Source: Acinetobacter sp. WC-141
Lineage (GTDB): Bacteria > Pseudomonadota > Gammaproteobacteria > Pseudomonadales > Moraxellaceae
Length of the DNA stretch: 64,000 nt
Reading direction: 5' to 3'
Assembly (NCBI RefSeq): GCF_000313935.1
Contig: NZ_AMSS01000050.1
Location: forward strand, 124,001 to 188,000
The notes under the pieces were generated by a model that saw only the letters and a program-made list of their open reading frames with translations, was not told the DNA's origin and did no database searches. Below, piece by piece: positions 47,951 through 58,080 of this stretch. The stretch's first letter is position 1. Each line of letters begins with the position of its first letter. A program made the translations under genes and the position numbers.

Positions 47951-49264
47951 TTAAACTGCTTGTTTTTGACGAGCAATAAAACGGCTTAAACGATCAGCAA
48001 GTTCAAAACTACCATGTTTAAATAAAGCTCGAATACCATGAACTGTACTCTCAAAAATTAAGCATTCAATTGCAAAAGTACCTTCTTCATCTTCTAAATG
48101 CAGTGCCAAGTCACGTGGATGGTCACTCACAAAATCAAGCTGCGAAACATCATCCATTTTTAAATACATACCGAAGAAAGTGACATCAACAATCGTTACA
48201 GGAACCTCTACATCAAACTCTCGATGAGTAAGTTGAGTTTTTGGCTGCAAAACCCGAACTCTTTCTTCCCCTCGGCGTTCCATATTTTGCATTTGTTCAC
48301 GTGTCATAGGAATAATGCCGTCCAGATTTTGGATAGATTCACCTTTTAAAAATGAAGTGAACAAACTCATGGTTTCTTTACGACGCTGCAATTGAGGCAC
48401 ATGATCGGCATTCGCAATCAGTGCAAATTCCATATCTGGGCACTGCAAAGCAAAATTGGCATTTTCATGAGGCAAAGTAAAACTATCGTACTGCCCTGCT
48501 GCAACCAGCGTTTTACACTCTGGAATGGGTACATCAGTTAACCGCAAAAGACGATTACAGTTAATTTCATAACGTTCTCGCTCTGTGCCCGTAAACTCAG
48601 CCATTTGCCTAAAAAATAATTTTTTGGCTGTTGGCGACATGCGGGTTTTATCTAATTTTGCATGATTAACTAAATATAAAATTACAGCTTGCCCAAACTC
48701 TTCCATGCGGTTTTCTTGCATGAGCTTGAGCGACTCTTCCAAAATCATTCGCCAACTTTTTCGGGTCTTTTGCATGACACCCATCAAAATCATGCGGTCC
48801 ATTAATTCTGGACGATGATAAGCAAAGCAAGATGCGATTACTGACCCCAAAGACATTCCCATTACAGAAACTTTTTGTAGTCCAACAATATCTAACCAGC
48901 GCCCCAAAATTTTAGATAAATCAGGTAGCTCTAAAATACCCGCAGATACGCCCGTATCCCGATTAGTAATTTGCTGATTTGCGCCCATAGAAGGTAAATC
49001 AATTAAAATGACCGGCCCACTTTCAAACAATTGTTCAACACAATACTTATAAGAATTAAAATTCTGGAAAGCACCACCCACTATCACAATTGGCGTATTG
49101 TGAATTGTTTTTGGGTCGGCAATTGCCATATATTCAATTTTCCAGCCGTCAATCCATGTAGTACGAGCAGGTTGTTTAAAACTATCTCTATGGTAGATAT
49201 CGAAAAAGCCAAAACCGGCATAAGCTTGGTTGATCTCCGAATCCATTTGAATAATGGAATTCAT
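47951..49264 (-). CDS. RhlA-like alpha/beta hydrolase with C-terminal PilZ-like domain
   Basis: A 437-residue two-part protein. Residues 50-305 form an alpha/beta hydrolase with nucleophile Ser138 in GMSLG, Asp260 in GQYDSF and His288 in NADHVP. The stretch FTGTERERYEINCNRLLRL recalls RhlA, which makes hydroxyalkanoyloxy-alkanoates from hydroxyacyl precursors. Residues 325-435 look like a PilZ domain: RGEER (331-335) fits RxxxR and DVTFFG (360-365) is close to the D/NxSxxG motif. Cyclic di-GMP control is therefore possible but unproven. It is divergent from proA and ends at its own terminator. The product of the reaction is not known. Confidence 0.78.
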   Translation of the reverse strand: MNSIIQMDSEINQAYAGFGFFDIYHRDSFKQPARTTWIDGWKIEYMAIADPKTIHNTPIVIVGGAFQNFNSYKYCVEQLFESGPVILIDLPSMGANQQITNRDTGVSAGILELPDLSKILGRWLDIVGLQKVSVMGMSLGSVIASCFAYHRPELMDRMILMGVMQKTRKSWRMILEESLKLMQENRMEEFGQAVILYLVNHAKLDKTRMSPTAKKLFFRQMAEFTGTERERYEINCNRLLRLTDVPIPECKTLVAAGQYDSFTLPHENANFALQCPDMEFALIANADHVPQLQRRKETMSLFTSFLKGESIQNLDGIIPMTREQMQNMERRGEERVRVLQPKTQLTHREFDVEVPVTIVDVTFFGMYLKMDDVSQLDFVSDHPRDLALHLEDEEGTFAIECLIFESTVHGIRALFKHGSFELADRLSRFIARQKQAV

Positions 49265-49563
49265 ATCCTTGCTTCCTCCTTGCTGTAATTTTTTTATGCT
49301 GCAAGAGTTCCTTCTTGAACACGTAATCTTTTATGCACAAAACTTTAAAATTTGTATTAGTTTGTATTGCACAATAACATTCTAAACAATTGTGTGAAAT
49401 ATACGCAATCGCTCAAATGACCGCTCATCTTGTTTAAGTCGCTAATAGTTTGCAAAATATTTAAATGTTTTTTTATAGCGGTCACATTTTTGATAAAAAG
49501 CCATTCATTGTTCCGCATTTGACTGCTACTATCTTACTCATTGGTAAATGATTAAAAAATGCT
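49265..49563. other. Divergent promoter region between the RhlA-like gene and proA
   Basis: No gene is visible. TGACCGCT (49418-49425) recurs inverted as AGCGGTCA (49477-49484), with 51 bases between. A weak promoter for proA could use TTGTTC (49508-49513) and TATCTT 16 bases later. The region is AT-rich throughout. Confidence 0.5.
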
Positions 49564-50829
49564 ATGCAAGACTCAATTGAACAATATATGCAACAAGTTG
49601 GGCAACAAGCACGTCAGGCCTCTCGCGTCCTTACAAGTGCTTCGACCTCACTAAAAAATCATGCGCTCTCTGCTATTTATACTGCTTTAGAAAATAATCA
49701 GGCAGAAATTTTAGCAGCGAATCAAATCGACATGGATAAAGGTCGTAGCAATCAGCTCGACAGCGCATTGCTTGATCGTCTTGAACTTACGCCCGCACGT
49801 TTTAAAGGAATGTTGCAAGGTCTAAAAGATGTGATCGCGCTTGTTGATCCAATTGGGGAAATTACTGATCTTGCATACCGCCCCACCGGCATTCAAATTG
49901 GAAAAATGCGTGTACCTCTAGGTGTTGTTGGGATGATTTACGAATCACGTCCAAATGTAACACTTGAAGCTGCATCTTTAGCAATTAAATCTGGCAATGC
50001 TATTATTTTGCGTGGCGGTTCAGAAGCACTCGAGTCAAATAAAGCAATTGCCGAAGCAATTAAGCATGGCTTAAAAGTTGCTGGCTTACCTGAAGATTCA
50101 GTTCAAGTGATTAACACTTCTGACCGTGCAGCTGTTGGTCATCTTATTACCATGGCTGAATATGTAGACGTCATTGTTCCACGTGGAGGCAAAAGCTTAA
50201 TTGAGCGTGTAACCAATGAAGCACGTATTCCTGTCATTAAGCATCTTGATGGTAACTGCCACGTGTTTGTTGAGGCGCAGGCAGACTTACAAAAAGCTTT
50301 ACCAATTACTTTAAATGCCAAAACTCATCGTTATGGCGTTTGTAATGCGATGGAAACTCTGCTTGTTGATGAAAAAATTGCAGATGTTTTCTTACCACGC
50401 ATTGCTGAACTGTATGCTGAAAAACAAGTCGAGTTACGTGGCTGTCCAGAAACACGTCGTATTTTGGGTGCTTCTGTAAAACCTGCGACAGAAGAAGACT
50501 GGTATACCGAATATTTAGGACCAATTCTTGCTGTTAAAATTGTTAGCGGGATTGATGAAGCAATTGACCATATCAACAAATATGGTTCACATCACACCGA
50601 TGCAATCGTGACTGAAAACTACACTTTAGCTCGTCAGTTCTTGGCTCGTGTAGATTCAAGCTCAGTTGTGATTAATGCATCAACTCGTTTTGCTGATGGT
50701 TTTGAATATGGCTTAGGTGCAGAAATTGGTATCTCTACAGATAAAATTCATGCACGGGGTCCTGTTGGTTTAGAAGGTTTAACTTCTCAAAAATGGATTG
50801 TGTTGGGAGACGGTCAAATTCGTCAATAA
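49564..50829 (+). CDS. proA: Gamma-glutamyl phosphate reductase
   Basis: NADPH-dependent enzyme of proline synthesis that reduces glutamyl 5-phosphate to the semialdehyde. The 421-residue product has the aldehyde dehydrogenase-like fold with the catalytic Cys in [14 protein letters not shown]. Conserved segments [18 protein letters not shown] and [18 protein letters not shown] are present. It stands alone, without proB, as in other Acinetobacter. Confidence 0.96.
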   Translation: MQDSIEQYMQQVGQQARQASRVLTSASTSLKNHALSAIYTALENNQAEILAANQIDMDKGRSNQLDSALLDRLELTPARFKGMLQGLKDVIALVDPIGEITDLAYRPTGIQIGKMRVPLGVVGMIYESRPNVTLEAASLAIKSGNAIILRGGSEALESNKAIAEAIKHGLKVAGLPEDSVQVINTSDRAAVGHLITMAEYVDVIVPRGGKSLIERVTNEARIPVIKHLDGNCHVFVEAQADLQKALPITLNAKTHRYGVCNAMETLLVDEKIADVFLPRIAELYAEKQVELRGCPETRRILGASVKPATEEDWYTEYLGPILAVKIVSGIDEAIDHINKYGSHHTDAIVTENYTLARQFLARVDSSSVVINASTRFADGFEYGLGAEIGISTDKIHARGPVGLEGLTSQKWIVLGDGQIRQ

Positions 50830-50842
50830 TCAATCTATTTTT

Positions 50843-50880
50843 AATCAAAAACGCCTGATTAATATCAGGCGTTTTTGATT
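50843..50880 (+). terminator. Terminator of proA
   Basis: A perfect stem with 17-base arms (50843-50859 and 50864-50880) surrounds TAAT; its core is ACGCCTGAT with ATCAGGCGT, followed by TTTTTGATT. It could also work on the minus strand. Confidence 0.92.
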
Positions 50881-50904
50881 ATTCAAGTTATAAGTAATTA
50901 TAAA

Positions 50905-50929
50905 AAAACAGCCCGTAGGCTGGTTTTTT
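50905..50929 (-). terminator. Terminator of gapN
   Basis: CAGCC (50909-50913) and GGCTG (50918-50922) pair around CGTA, flanked by A-runs and T-runs. On the minus strand it is followed by TTTTTTTA. It lies about 15 bases past the gapN stop codon. Confidence 0.85.
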
Positions 50930-50942
50930 ATTCATATATTTA

Positions 50943-52571
50943 TTAGAAAATAAAGTCAGTATTCACAAATTTAGAATAGTGCTCAGACACCATAGAGGCC
51001 AACATGCCTTTGCTATCATCTGTCTGTTTAGCAGCAATCATGGAACGGATAGAGAATGCACGAAGCGCATCATGCACAGACAGTGTACCTTCCGCAGAAT
51101 CTTTACGACCACCGAACGGGAATACATCAGGGCCACGCTGACATTGACAATTGATATTCACACGACAAACCTGATGGACCAACGGATCAACTAAATGACC
51201 AATTTGCTCAGGGTCGCTACCAAAAATACTCACCTGCTGCCCATGATCAGAAGTAGTGACATATTCCAGCACAGTTTCGATGTCATCATAAACAGAGACT
51301 GGTATCACAGGACCGAACTGTTCTTCGCGATATAGCCTCATACCTTCAGTCACTGGATAAACTACAGCTGGATAGAACATCGTTTTGCAGAATTCACCGC
51401 CTTCCGGATTAACTACTTTTGCCCCCTTAGCCACAGCATCTTCAATAACTTCAGTCATGTAGGTCGTACGGTGCATACCTGGTAACGGAGTAATAAACAC
51501 ACCTTTTTCCCAAGGCATCCCCACCTTAAGTTTGGCAAGTTCAGCCGTTAAGCGGTTAACAAATTCATCAGCTATTGAGCGATGTACCATCAACATTTTG
51601 AGTGCGGTACAACGCTGACCATTAAATGATAATGCACCCAACAGACACTCTTTCACTGTCAGATCCAAATCGGCATCCGGCAAAATAATAGCTGCATTCT
51701 TCGCATCCAACCCCAAAATTGCACGCAGACGGTGAGATTTAGGATGTTGCTTCTTCAAGTGATCAGCTACTTTACTAGAACCAATCAGTGCCAGTACATT
51801 AATTTGCCCAGATGCCAGTAAATGAGGTACTACCAGAGAACCTGGTGCATAAATGGTATTGATCACACCTTTTGGAAATGAATCACGGAACGCTTCTAGT
51901 AACGGTTCAAACAACAAGGTCCCAAATTGAGGTGGTTTAAAAATGATGGTATTACCCATTAGCATGGCTGGGATCAGAGTCGCAAAGGTTTCATTCAGTG
52001 GGTAGTTATATGGTCCCATACACAACACGACACCTAGTGGAGTACGACGGATTTGACCAATCGTACCTTCAGCAATTACAAAGCGGGAGTTGGCATTATC
52101 CAAATCCTTCAGGGCATCAATCGTTTGACGCATGTAGGTAATTGTACGGTCAAATTCTTTCTCTGAATCCGCCAAGCTTTTACCAATTTCCCACATGATC
52201 AGCTTAATAATTAGATCTCGTTGCTCTACCATGCGCTGAATAAAATTTTGCATACAGGCAATGCGCTCACCAACCTTCATCATTGGCCATTCGCCACGAC
52301 CATTATTGTAAGCCCTTACCGCTGCTTCTAGTGCTTCATCGCTTTCTTTTTCACCCATGACTGGATAACTACCAAGCTCAACTTGCTGTAGGCTACCGTC
52401 AGGCTGCTGAATCCAGATTGGAGATAATGTTTTCTTGGTTGCACCAGCCCATAGCTTTAATTCACCATCCACTAGTGAGACACGCTGATGAATTTGGGAG
52501 GGTAGACGCACACTTTCAGGAATACTGTCCACTACTGGGAATTTAAGTTGTAGATTATTTAACTGATTCAT
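50943..52571 (-). CDS. gapN: NADP-dependent glyceraldehyde-3-phosphate dehydrogenase (non-phosphorylating)
   Basis: Aldehyde dehydrogenase of 542 residues that oxidises glyceraldehyde 3-phosphate straight to 3-phosphoglycerate, making NADPH and bypassing ATP formation. The nucleophile Cys lies in FNGQRCTALKMLMVH and the general-base Glu region in LGLDAKNAAIILP. Cofactor segments CMGPYNYPLNETFATLIPA and IFKPPQFG are visible. It belongs with the gluconate genes: the Entner-Doudoroff split yields glyceraldehyde 3-phosphate. It has its own 168-base upstream region containing an inverted repeat. Confidence 0.88.
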   Translation of the reverse strand: MNQLNNLQLKFPVVDSIPESVRLPSQIHQRVSLVDGELKLWAGATKKTLSPIWIQQPDGSLQQVELGSYPVMGEKESDEALEAAVRAYNNGRGEWPMMKVGERIACMQNFIQRMVEQRDLIIKLIMWEIGKSLADSEKEFDRTITYMRQTIDALKDLDNANSRFVIAEGTIGQIRRTPLGVVLCMGPYNYPLNETFATLIPAMLMGNTIIFKPPQFGTLLFEPLLEAFRDSFPKGVINTIYAPGSLVVPHLLASGQINVLALIGSSKVADHLKKQHPKSHRLRAILGLDAKNAAIILPDADLDLTVKECLLGALSFNGQRCTALKMLMVHRSIADEFVNRLTAELAKLKVGMPWEKGVFITPLPGMHRTTYMTEVIEDAVAKGAKVVNPEGGEFCKTMFYPAVVYPVTEGMRLYREEQFGPVIPVSVYDDIETVLEYVTTSDHGQQVSIFGSDPEQIGHLVDPLVHQVCRVNINCQCQRGPDVFPFGGRKDSAEGTLSVHDALRAFSIRSMIAAKQTDDSKGMLASMVSEHYSKFVNTDFIF

Positions 52572-52672
52572 TCTTCTTAATACCTTATTATTCGTATGTC
52601 TTTTATATATTCCCCGAACTCGCCACTGTAATCAGGTTTTATTCGGGTCAATATCACTATTATTATCTGTAC

Positions 52673-52704
52673 TCACCTTGCTTGAACCGTAAACCACAAG
52701 GTGA
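52673..52704. repeat. Inverted repeat between gntK and gapN
   Basis: TCACCTTG (52673-52680) and CAAGGTGA (52697-52704) form perfect 8-bp arms around 16 bases. It lies downstream of gntK and upstream of gapN and has no T-run on either strand, so a regulator site or an RNA stem is possible. Confidence 0.5.
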
Positions 52705-52739
52705 ATATCTTAAAGCGTTGATAACCTTTCTAGATGAAT

Positions 52740-53252
52740 TTACCCCCGACACACACTATCAGTCACCCCTAGCTTCTGGATGACTTGTTCAATGATCTGT
52801 TCTGGTGTGAGAGCAATATCAATAGCAATTGCTTCATTCACATCAGGTTCCTCTAATGTGTCTAGCTGTGTTTGTAGCAACGCTGGGTCAAAAAAATGAC
52901 CTGATCTTTCTGCAAGTCGTTGCTGTAATAACTCATAAGAACCTTTTAAGTAGACAAACTTAACATTTTGGTCCTGCCCTCTTAAAATATCGCGATACAT
53001 ACGTTTTAAAGATGAACATGTAAATACAGCTGTTTCACCGTCTCTTTGTTTGGTTTCAATGACCTGACGAATTGCTTGTAACCATGGCAAGCGGTCTTCA
53101 TCAGTTAAGGGAATGCCTTGACTCATCTTACTTTTATTTGCAGCTGAATGAAGCGTATCGCCATCAAGAAACTCACAAGCCAAACGCTCTGATAACAATT
53201 CACCAATTAGGGTTTTACCTGTTCCACAGACACCCATTGCAATCACAATCAT
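52740..53252 (-). CDS. gntK: Gluconokinase
   Basis: Phosphorylates gluconate to 6-phosphogluconate with ATP. The 170-residue product has the P-loop GVCGTGKTLIGE near residue 7, FLDGDTLH, and TCSSLKRMYRDILR, as in the GntK/IdnK group. It follows the permease gene by 17 bases and feeds the edd-eda pair in the same cluster. Confidence 0.95.
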   Translation of the reverse strand: MIVIAMGVCGTGKTLIGELLSERLACEFLDGDTLHSAANKSKMSQGIPLTDEDRLPWLQAIRQVIETKQRDGETAVFTCSSLKRMYRDILRGQDQNVKFVYLKGSYELLQQRLAERSGHFFDPALLQTQLDTLEEPDVNEAIAIDIALTPEQIIEQVIQKLGVTDSVCRG

Positions 53253-53269
53253 GGATTACTCACCTTTAA

Positions 53270-54628
53270 TTATAAAATAGTGCTAAGCAGTAGCGTGAAA
53301 GATAAACCCAACACCGAAATGATCGTTTCTAATACTGACCAAGTCTTGAGTGTCTGCCCTACTGTCATACCAAAATATTCTTTGATTAACCAGAATCCTG
53401 CGTCATTTACATGTGAGAAAACTAATGAACCTGAACCTGTGGCAAGTACCAAAAGTTCTGGTCTAACCGCAACACCTGCCGTGGCTGCAATTGGAGCAAC
53501 AATGCCACAAGCAGTAGCCATAGCGACCGTTGCTGAACCTGTAGCCAAACGAATCAATGCTGCAACAAACCAACCCAACAATAACGGCGACAAATTTGCC
53601 TTTAAGGCTGTAGAGACGATTTCATTAGAAATACCACTGTCACGTAAAATGCCGCCAAAACCACCGCCAGCCCCTACAATCAACATGATTCCGGCAATAG
53701 AAGCTAAACATCCGCCACAGAACTTTTCAATCTGTTCACGATTAAAGCCCTGCATTGTACCAAAGGTAATAAAGCTGACCAGTACGGCAATGAGCAATGC
53801 AATATCAGAAGTACCAATGAAACGTAGTAAATCGTTAGCGAAAGTTTTTGGTGCAAAGAATAGATCAGCCCAACTTCCAATCAACATTAATACAACAGGC
53901 AACATAATCGTAAATAAGGTAATTCCAAAGCTTGGTAACTCACGAGTTTCTTTCTTATCTGCCTCAACAAATTGCTTAAACAAGGGATTGTTCTCAGGCA
54001 ATTTGACATATTTATTGATCCAAAGTGCATACAATGGCCCTGCCACAATGGCAGTTGGGATACCCACCAACAAACTGTAAGCAATCGTTTTACCGATATC
54101 AGCATGATAAGCCTGTACCGCAAGTAAGGCTGCCGGATGTGGGGGAATTAAGCCATGCACAACCGACAAACCAGCAACCATCGGCAAGCCAACAACTAGT
54201 AAGGACTTGCCTGTACGTTTGGCAATATTGAATGCAATTGGAATAAGAAGTACAAAACCAACTTCGAAAAATACGGGAAGACCAACAATAAGGGCAATAA
54301 ACATCATGGCCCAGTGAATATTTTTCTCACCAAACCACTTAATTAAAGTAATTGCTATTCGCTCTGCGCCACCCGACTCAGCCATCATTTTGCCGAGCAT
54401 TGTTCCTAATGCGATTACAATCGCAAGGTGGCCTAGGGTTTTACCAGTACCAGCTTCATATGACTTAACAATATCGCCCATTGGCATGCCAACAGCTAAA
54501 GCTAAACCAAGTGAAACAATAATAAGAACCAGAAATGGATAAATTCTAAACTTCGCGATCATGACCACTAAAGCAATAATCGCGATTACAGTGTAGATCA
54601 GTAACATGCCACCCTGAACCGTCTCCAT
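53270..54628 (-). CDS. gntT: Gluconate permease of the GntP family
   Basis: Inner membrane gluconate:proton symporter of 452 residues with about 12-14 helices, for example LVLIIVSLGLALAVGM, FIALIVGLPVFFEVGFVLLIPIAF and the conserved FSHVNDAGFWLIKEYFGM near the C-terminus. I chose the ATG at 54628 because AAGGAGA lies seven to eight bases upstream; the frame extends to 54664. It precedes gntK on the same strand. A perfect inverted repeat lies in its upstream region. Confidence 0.93.
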   Translation of the reverse strand: METVQGGMLLIYTVIAIIALVVMIAKFRIYPFLVLIIVSLGLALAVGMPMGDIVKSYEAGTGKTLGHLAIVIALGTMLGKMMAESGGAERIAITLIKWFGEKNIHWAMMFIALIVGLPVFFEVGFVLLIPIAFNIAKRTGKSLLVVGLPMVAGLSVVHGLIPPHPAALLAVQAYHADIGKTIAYSLLVGIPTAIVAGPLYALWINKYVKLPENNPLFKQFVEADKKETRELPSFGITLFTIMLPVVLMLIGSWADLFFAPKTFANDLLRFIGTSDIALLIAVLVSFITFGTMQGFNREQIEKFCGGCLASIAGIMLIVGAGGGFGGILRDSGISNEIVSTALKANLSPLLLGWFVAALIRLATGSATVAMATACGIVAPIAATAGVAVRPELLVLATGSGSLVFSHVNDAGFWLIKEYFGMTVGQTLKTWSVLETIISVLGLSFTLLLSTIL

Positions 54629-54730
54629 GGGACACTTCTCCTTGGAATAATTATTTAGACACACTGCCTAAACAAAGGTCTTCAACCACAGTAATTCCTA
54701 CTGTTAAGACACTAAATTTTTATATTTAGG

Positions 54731-54754
54731 TGTGACCAGCACAAACTGGTCACA
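54731..54754. repeat. Perfect inverted repeat upstream of gntT
   Basis: TGTGACCAG (54731-54739) and CTGGTCACA (54746-54754) form 9-bp arms around CACAAA. It lies between eda and gntT with no T-run on the minus strand, so it is a candidate operator for gluconate control or a processing stem. Confidence 0.6.
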
Positions 54755-54813
54755 TCAATACAGCCTTTAAAGCACATAAAATGCACTTCATTTTTTATAA
54801 ATATCGACTACAT

Positions 54814-55443
54814 CTATAGTGCTCTCAACTGACTCGCAATTTGTGCCAAGCGAGTAATTTCCGCCCAGTCTTGTGCAGCTACAGTAGCTTTAGGTGTTAA
54901 CCATGAACCACCCACACAAACTACATTAGGTTGCTTTAAGAAATCCGGTGCTGACTCTGCAGTAATTCCACCAGTCGGACAAAACCGTAAGTTTGGAAAT
55001 GGACCATAAAATGCTTTTAGCATCTCAACGCCACCCGCCTGTTGAGCTGGGAAGAACTTCACAATGTCATAACCCAATTCAATTGCCTGAATCAGGTCAC
55101 TTGGTGTCATCACACCAGGCAATAAAGGCAAGCCTGCATCTTGTGCAGCCAAATGCAAATCTTTAGTTAAACCAGGAGATACACCAAATTGAGCACCTGC
55201 TTTTTTAGCTTGAGCACAATGTTCTGGTTTGGTAATCGTACCTACACCGACCACAATATCATCTGCCAACTGGCTTGCACGCTCAATAGCAGCAAGACCA
55301 GCAGCGGTACGTAACGTAATCTCAAGGACTTTTACACCACCTGCATGTAAAGCACGTGATACATCCTCACCTTGTTCAGCAGAATCAAATGCCAATACGG
55401 GAATGACTGGACCTAATTTGACGATATCTTCAATTTTAATCAT
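54814..55443 (-). CDS. eda: KDPG/KHG aldolase
   Basis: Class I aldolase that splits 2-keto-3-deoxy-6-phosphogluconate into pyruvate and glyceraldehyde 3-phosphate. The 209-residue product has the Schiff-base Lys in YDIVKFFPAQQAGG and the catalytic Glu in VLEITLRT. It follows edd after 20 bases. The 185 bases downstream before the gntT start suggest that gntT has its own promoter. Confidence 0.95.
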   Translation of the reverse strand: MIKIEDIVKLGPVIPVLAFDSAEQGEDVSRALHAGGVKVLEITLRTAAGLAAIERASQLADDIVVGVGTITKPEHCAQAKKAGAQFGVSPGLTKDLHLAAQDAGLPLLPGVMTPSDLIQAIELGYDIVKFFPAQQAGGVEMLKAFYGPFPNLRFCPTGGITAESAPDFLKQPNVVCVGGSWLTPKATVAAQDWAEITRLAQIASQLRAL

Positions 55444-55463
55444 TATTTTTCAGTTCCTTTGAT

Positions 55464-57317
55464 TCAAAGCTGCTCTGGTGAAGTTTCACCAACTAATGCA
55501 CCAAACACAGATGCCCCATGTTCAGCTGGCGCAGCAGCAGCACGGAAAACACCAAATAATTCACGGCCAAAGCCAACTTCGTTTTCTGCCTGATGTTCTG
55601 GCTGTGCAACAGGTCGTGACTGCCATACATCGTCATCTATCTCAACATCAAGCACGCCAGCCTCAGCATCAATGATTAACATATCGCCTGTTTGAACTTT
55701 AGCAATCGGCCCATTTAATAAGGCTTCTGGAGATAAATGAATCACCGCAGGAACTTTGCCTGAAGCACCAGACATACGACCATCAGTCACTAAAGCAACG
55801 TGGAAACCTTGATCTTGTAAAACGCCTAACACAGGTGTTAAACGATGCAATTCAGGCATACCGTTTGCACGTGCACCTTGGAAACGGACAACCGCAATAA
55901 AGTCTCGGTGTAACTCACCTCGATCAAACGCAGCTTGCACTGCTTCTTGAGAATCAAACACAATTGCCGGAGCTTTAACTTTACGATGTTCTGGCGCGAC
56001 AGCAGAAATCTTGATTACGCCACGGCCAAGGCGACCTTGCATTAAGCGCAAGCCACCATCTGGTTGAAATGGCGCATCAATGCTACGTAAAACTTTGTCG
56101 TCAAGGCTTTGAACCACACCATCAACCCAAGTGAGCTTGCCATCAATCAGTTTTGGTTCTTTGGTGTAATGCTGCAAACCTTTACCAGCCACTGTCGTTA
56201 CATCATTATGCAACAAGCCAGCTTCAAGTAAGTTACGAATTAAGAAAGCAACCCCACCCGCAGCCTGGAAGTGATTTACATCGGCCTTACCATTTGGATA
56301 GATTTTTGCGAGCAAAGGAACAACAGCAGACAATTCATCGAAGTCATCCCAGTCAATTAATATGCCAGCGGCGCGAGCAATCGCAATCAAATGCAAAGTA
56401 TGGTTGGTTGAACCACCTGTCGCGAGCAATGCCACAATGCCATTGATAATGGCTTTTTCATCAACGACATGACCAATCGGCGTATAGTTTCCACGCTCAA
56501 CTGTTAAATCAAGTACACGAATTGCAGCTTCTGCGGTAAGCGCATCACGTAATGGTGTATGAGGATGAACAAATGCAGCACTTGGCAAATGCAAGCCCAT
56601 GACTTCCATCAGCATCTGATTACTGTTGGCTGTACCGTAAAAAGTACAAGTCCCTTGTCCGTGATAAGCAGCTGACTCAGCTTCTAACAAAGCATCTCGG
56701 CCAACCTGACCCGTTGCAAATTGCTGACGAATTTTGGCTTTTTCATCGTTAGATAAACCACTTGTCATTGGACCAGCAGGCACAAAAATAGTAGGTAAAT
56801 AACCAAACTGTAAAGCACCAATGAGCAAGCCCGGTACAATCTTGTCGCAAACACCCAGACACAAGGCTGCGTCAAACATGTTATGAGACAATGCAATCGC
56901 TGTGCTCATCGCAATCGTTTCACGAGAGAACAATGACAGTTCCATACCTGCATTACCTTGGGTAATACCGTCACACATTGCTGGGACACCGCCAGCAAAC
57001 TGTGCCACCCCGCCATTTTCACGAGCAGCTGTTTTAATTAAATCTGGAAATGTTTTATAGGGTGCGTGTGCCGAAAGCATTTCGTTATATGAAGATACGA
57101 TGCCAATATTGGGCTCACGGCCTACTTTAATAATTAATTTTTCATTATCTTCCATGCTGGCAAAACCATGAGCCAGATTGGCACATGAAAGTGCTCCCCG
57201 AGCAGGAAATTTGCCTTGTGCATGTTCAATACGTTGTAAATATGCAGAACGAGTTTTTTGACTACGTGCGATGACACGTTCGGTAACTTTTGCCAATATA
57301 GGGTTCGGCAAGTCCAT
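55464..57317 (-). CDS. edd: Phosphogluconate dehydratase
   Basis: Iron-sulfur dehydratase of the Entner-Doudoroff pathway, converting 6-phosphogluconate to KDPG. The 617-residue product has the cluster-binding Cys residues in [19 protein letters not shown] and [12 protein letters not shown], and the closing [15 protein letters not shown] chose the ATG at 57317 because AGGAG lies eight bases upstream. The frame extends 24 residues further and by chance looks like a lipoprotein signal. It heads the edd-eda pair. Confidence 0.95.
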   Translation of the reverse strand: MDLPNPILAKVTERVIARSQKTRSAYLQRIEHAQGKFPARGALSCANLAHGFASMEDNEKLIIKVGREPNIGIVSSYNEMLSAHAPYKTFPDLIKTAARENGGVAQFAGGVPAMCDGITQGNAGMELSLFSRETIAMSTAIALSHNMFDAALCLGVCDKIVPGLLIGALQFGYLPTIFVPAGPMTSGLSNDEKAKIRQQFATGQVGRDALLEAESAAYHGQGTCTFYGTANSNQMLMEVMGLHLPSAAFVHPHTPLRDALTAEAAIRVLDLTVERGNYTPIGHVVDEKAIINGIVALLATGGSTNHTLHLIAIARAAGILIDWDDFDELSAVVPLLAKIYPNGKADVNHFQAAGGVAFLIRNLLEAGLLHNDVTTVAGKGLQHYTKEPKLIDGKLTWVDGVVQSLDDKVLRSIDAPFQPDGGLRLMQGRLGRGVIKISAVAPEHRKVKAPAIVFDSQEAVQAAFDRGELHRDFIAVVRFQGARANGMPELHRLTPVLGVLQDQGFHVALVTDGRMSGASGKVPAVIHLSPEALLNGPIAKVQTGDMLIIDAEAGVLDVEIDDDVWQSRPVAQPEHQAENEVGFGRELFGVFRAAAAPAEHGASVFGALVGETSPEQL

Positions 57318-58080
57318 GCTGGACGCTCCTGTACAACCGGATAAGCCGGAAAATAAAAAAATAGACCAAATGATATATTTGACGATCATTTAGAAAAGGG
57401 ATGAACAATATTATTAAGGCAAAAAGCGACATGCAAGCCCTTATCAGCGCAGCGTTAACCTCTTAAGCATGAGTATTAAAGACAAATAATGTTTAAGTTA
57501 TAAGCAAAAGACTAGTTTTATTTTAGACTATATTCACAACTCAATTAAGCATCAGTAAATATGATAAAATTCCCATAATATCAAAGTAATAATAACTATT
57601 TTATAAATGCATAAATATCTATTTAATCGCGCTCATTCTTATATTAAAAATGTTTATAATTTATTCTTTTTAACCTACATATTACCTATTAAATCTTAAT
57701 TTAACTTACGTATATTATTTGTAATATACCGCTCAAGTTTGATTAAAATAACAGCACATATTTTTCCTAAAAAAATTTATACCAAATATTTGAAAATTAC
57801 ATTAAATAGAAATTTAATTTTTATAAATATATACAAAAAACTGTTTAATTCTTCTACAAAAAAACCATGAATACAGTGGTTAAGCTTTATACTGGACAAA
57901 TATTAGTTAGAAATAATTTAATGGTCGATAGTGCTTAAGTCTAATGGGCTAAAGTCTATCTTGGACAGAAAAACAACACATGCTAAAACATGACAACCCG
58001 TTCAATCTGTATCGAAAAATAATACATCTTGAATAGGAAGTTAGGAAAACTATTTTAAATCAGGACTTGGGTATTTCAAC
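57318..58080. other. Long AT-rich intergenic region between edd and ackA
   Basis: No gene is supported in these 760 bases, which must hold the divergent edd and ackA promoters. Positions 57480-57900 are extremely AT-rich. A perfect inverted repeat, GTATATTA (57710-57717) with TAATATAC (57722-57729) around TTTG, stands out as an operator candidate. AAGTCTA is repeated directly at 57937-57943 and 57952-57958. A small RNA gene cannot be excluded, but I see no promoter-terminator pair to support one. Confidence 0.5.

Noticed and set aside
54731..54754. CRP/Vfr-type site before gntT (TGTGA and TCACA)
   Set aside because: CRP sites have six bases between TGTGA and TCACA; here there are 14. The full 9-bp arms point to another kind of site.
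57318..57389. Lipoprotein-like N-terminal extension of edd with a Cys in SGCTG
   Set aside because: Edd is a cytoplasmic enzyme, the family starts near MDLPNPIL, and AGGAG lies eight bases before the ATG at 57317. The signal-like extension is chance reading of the upstream region.
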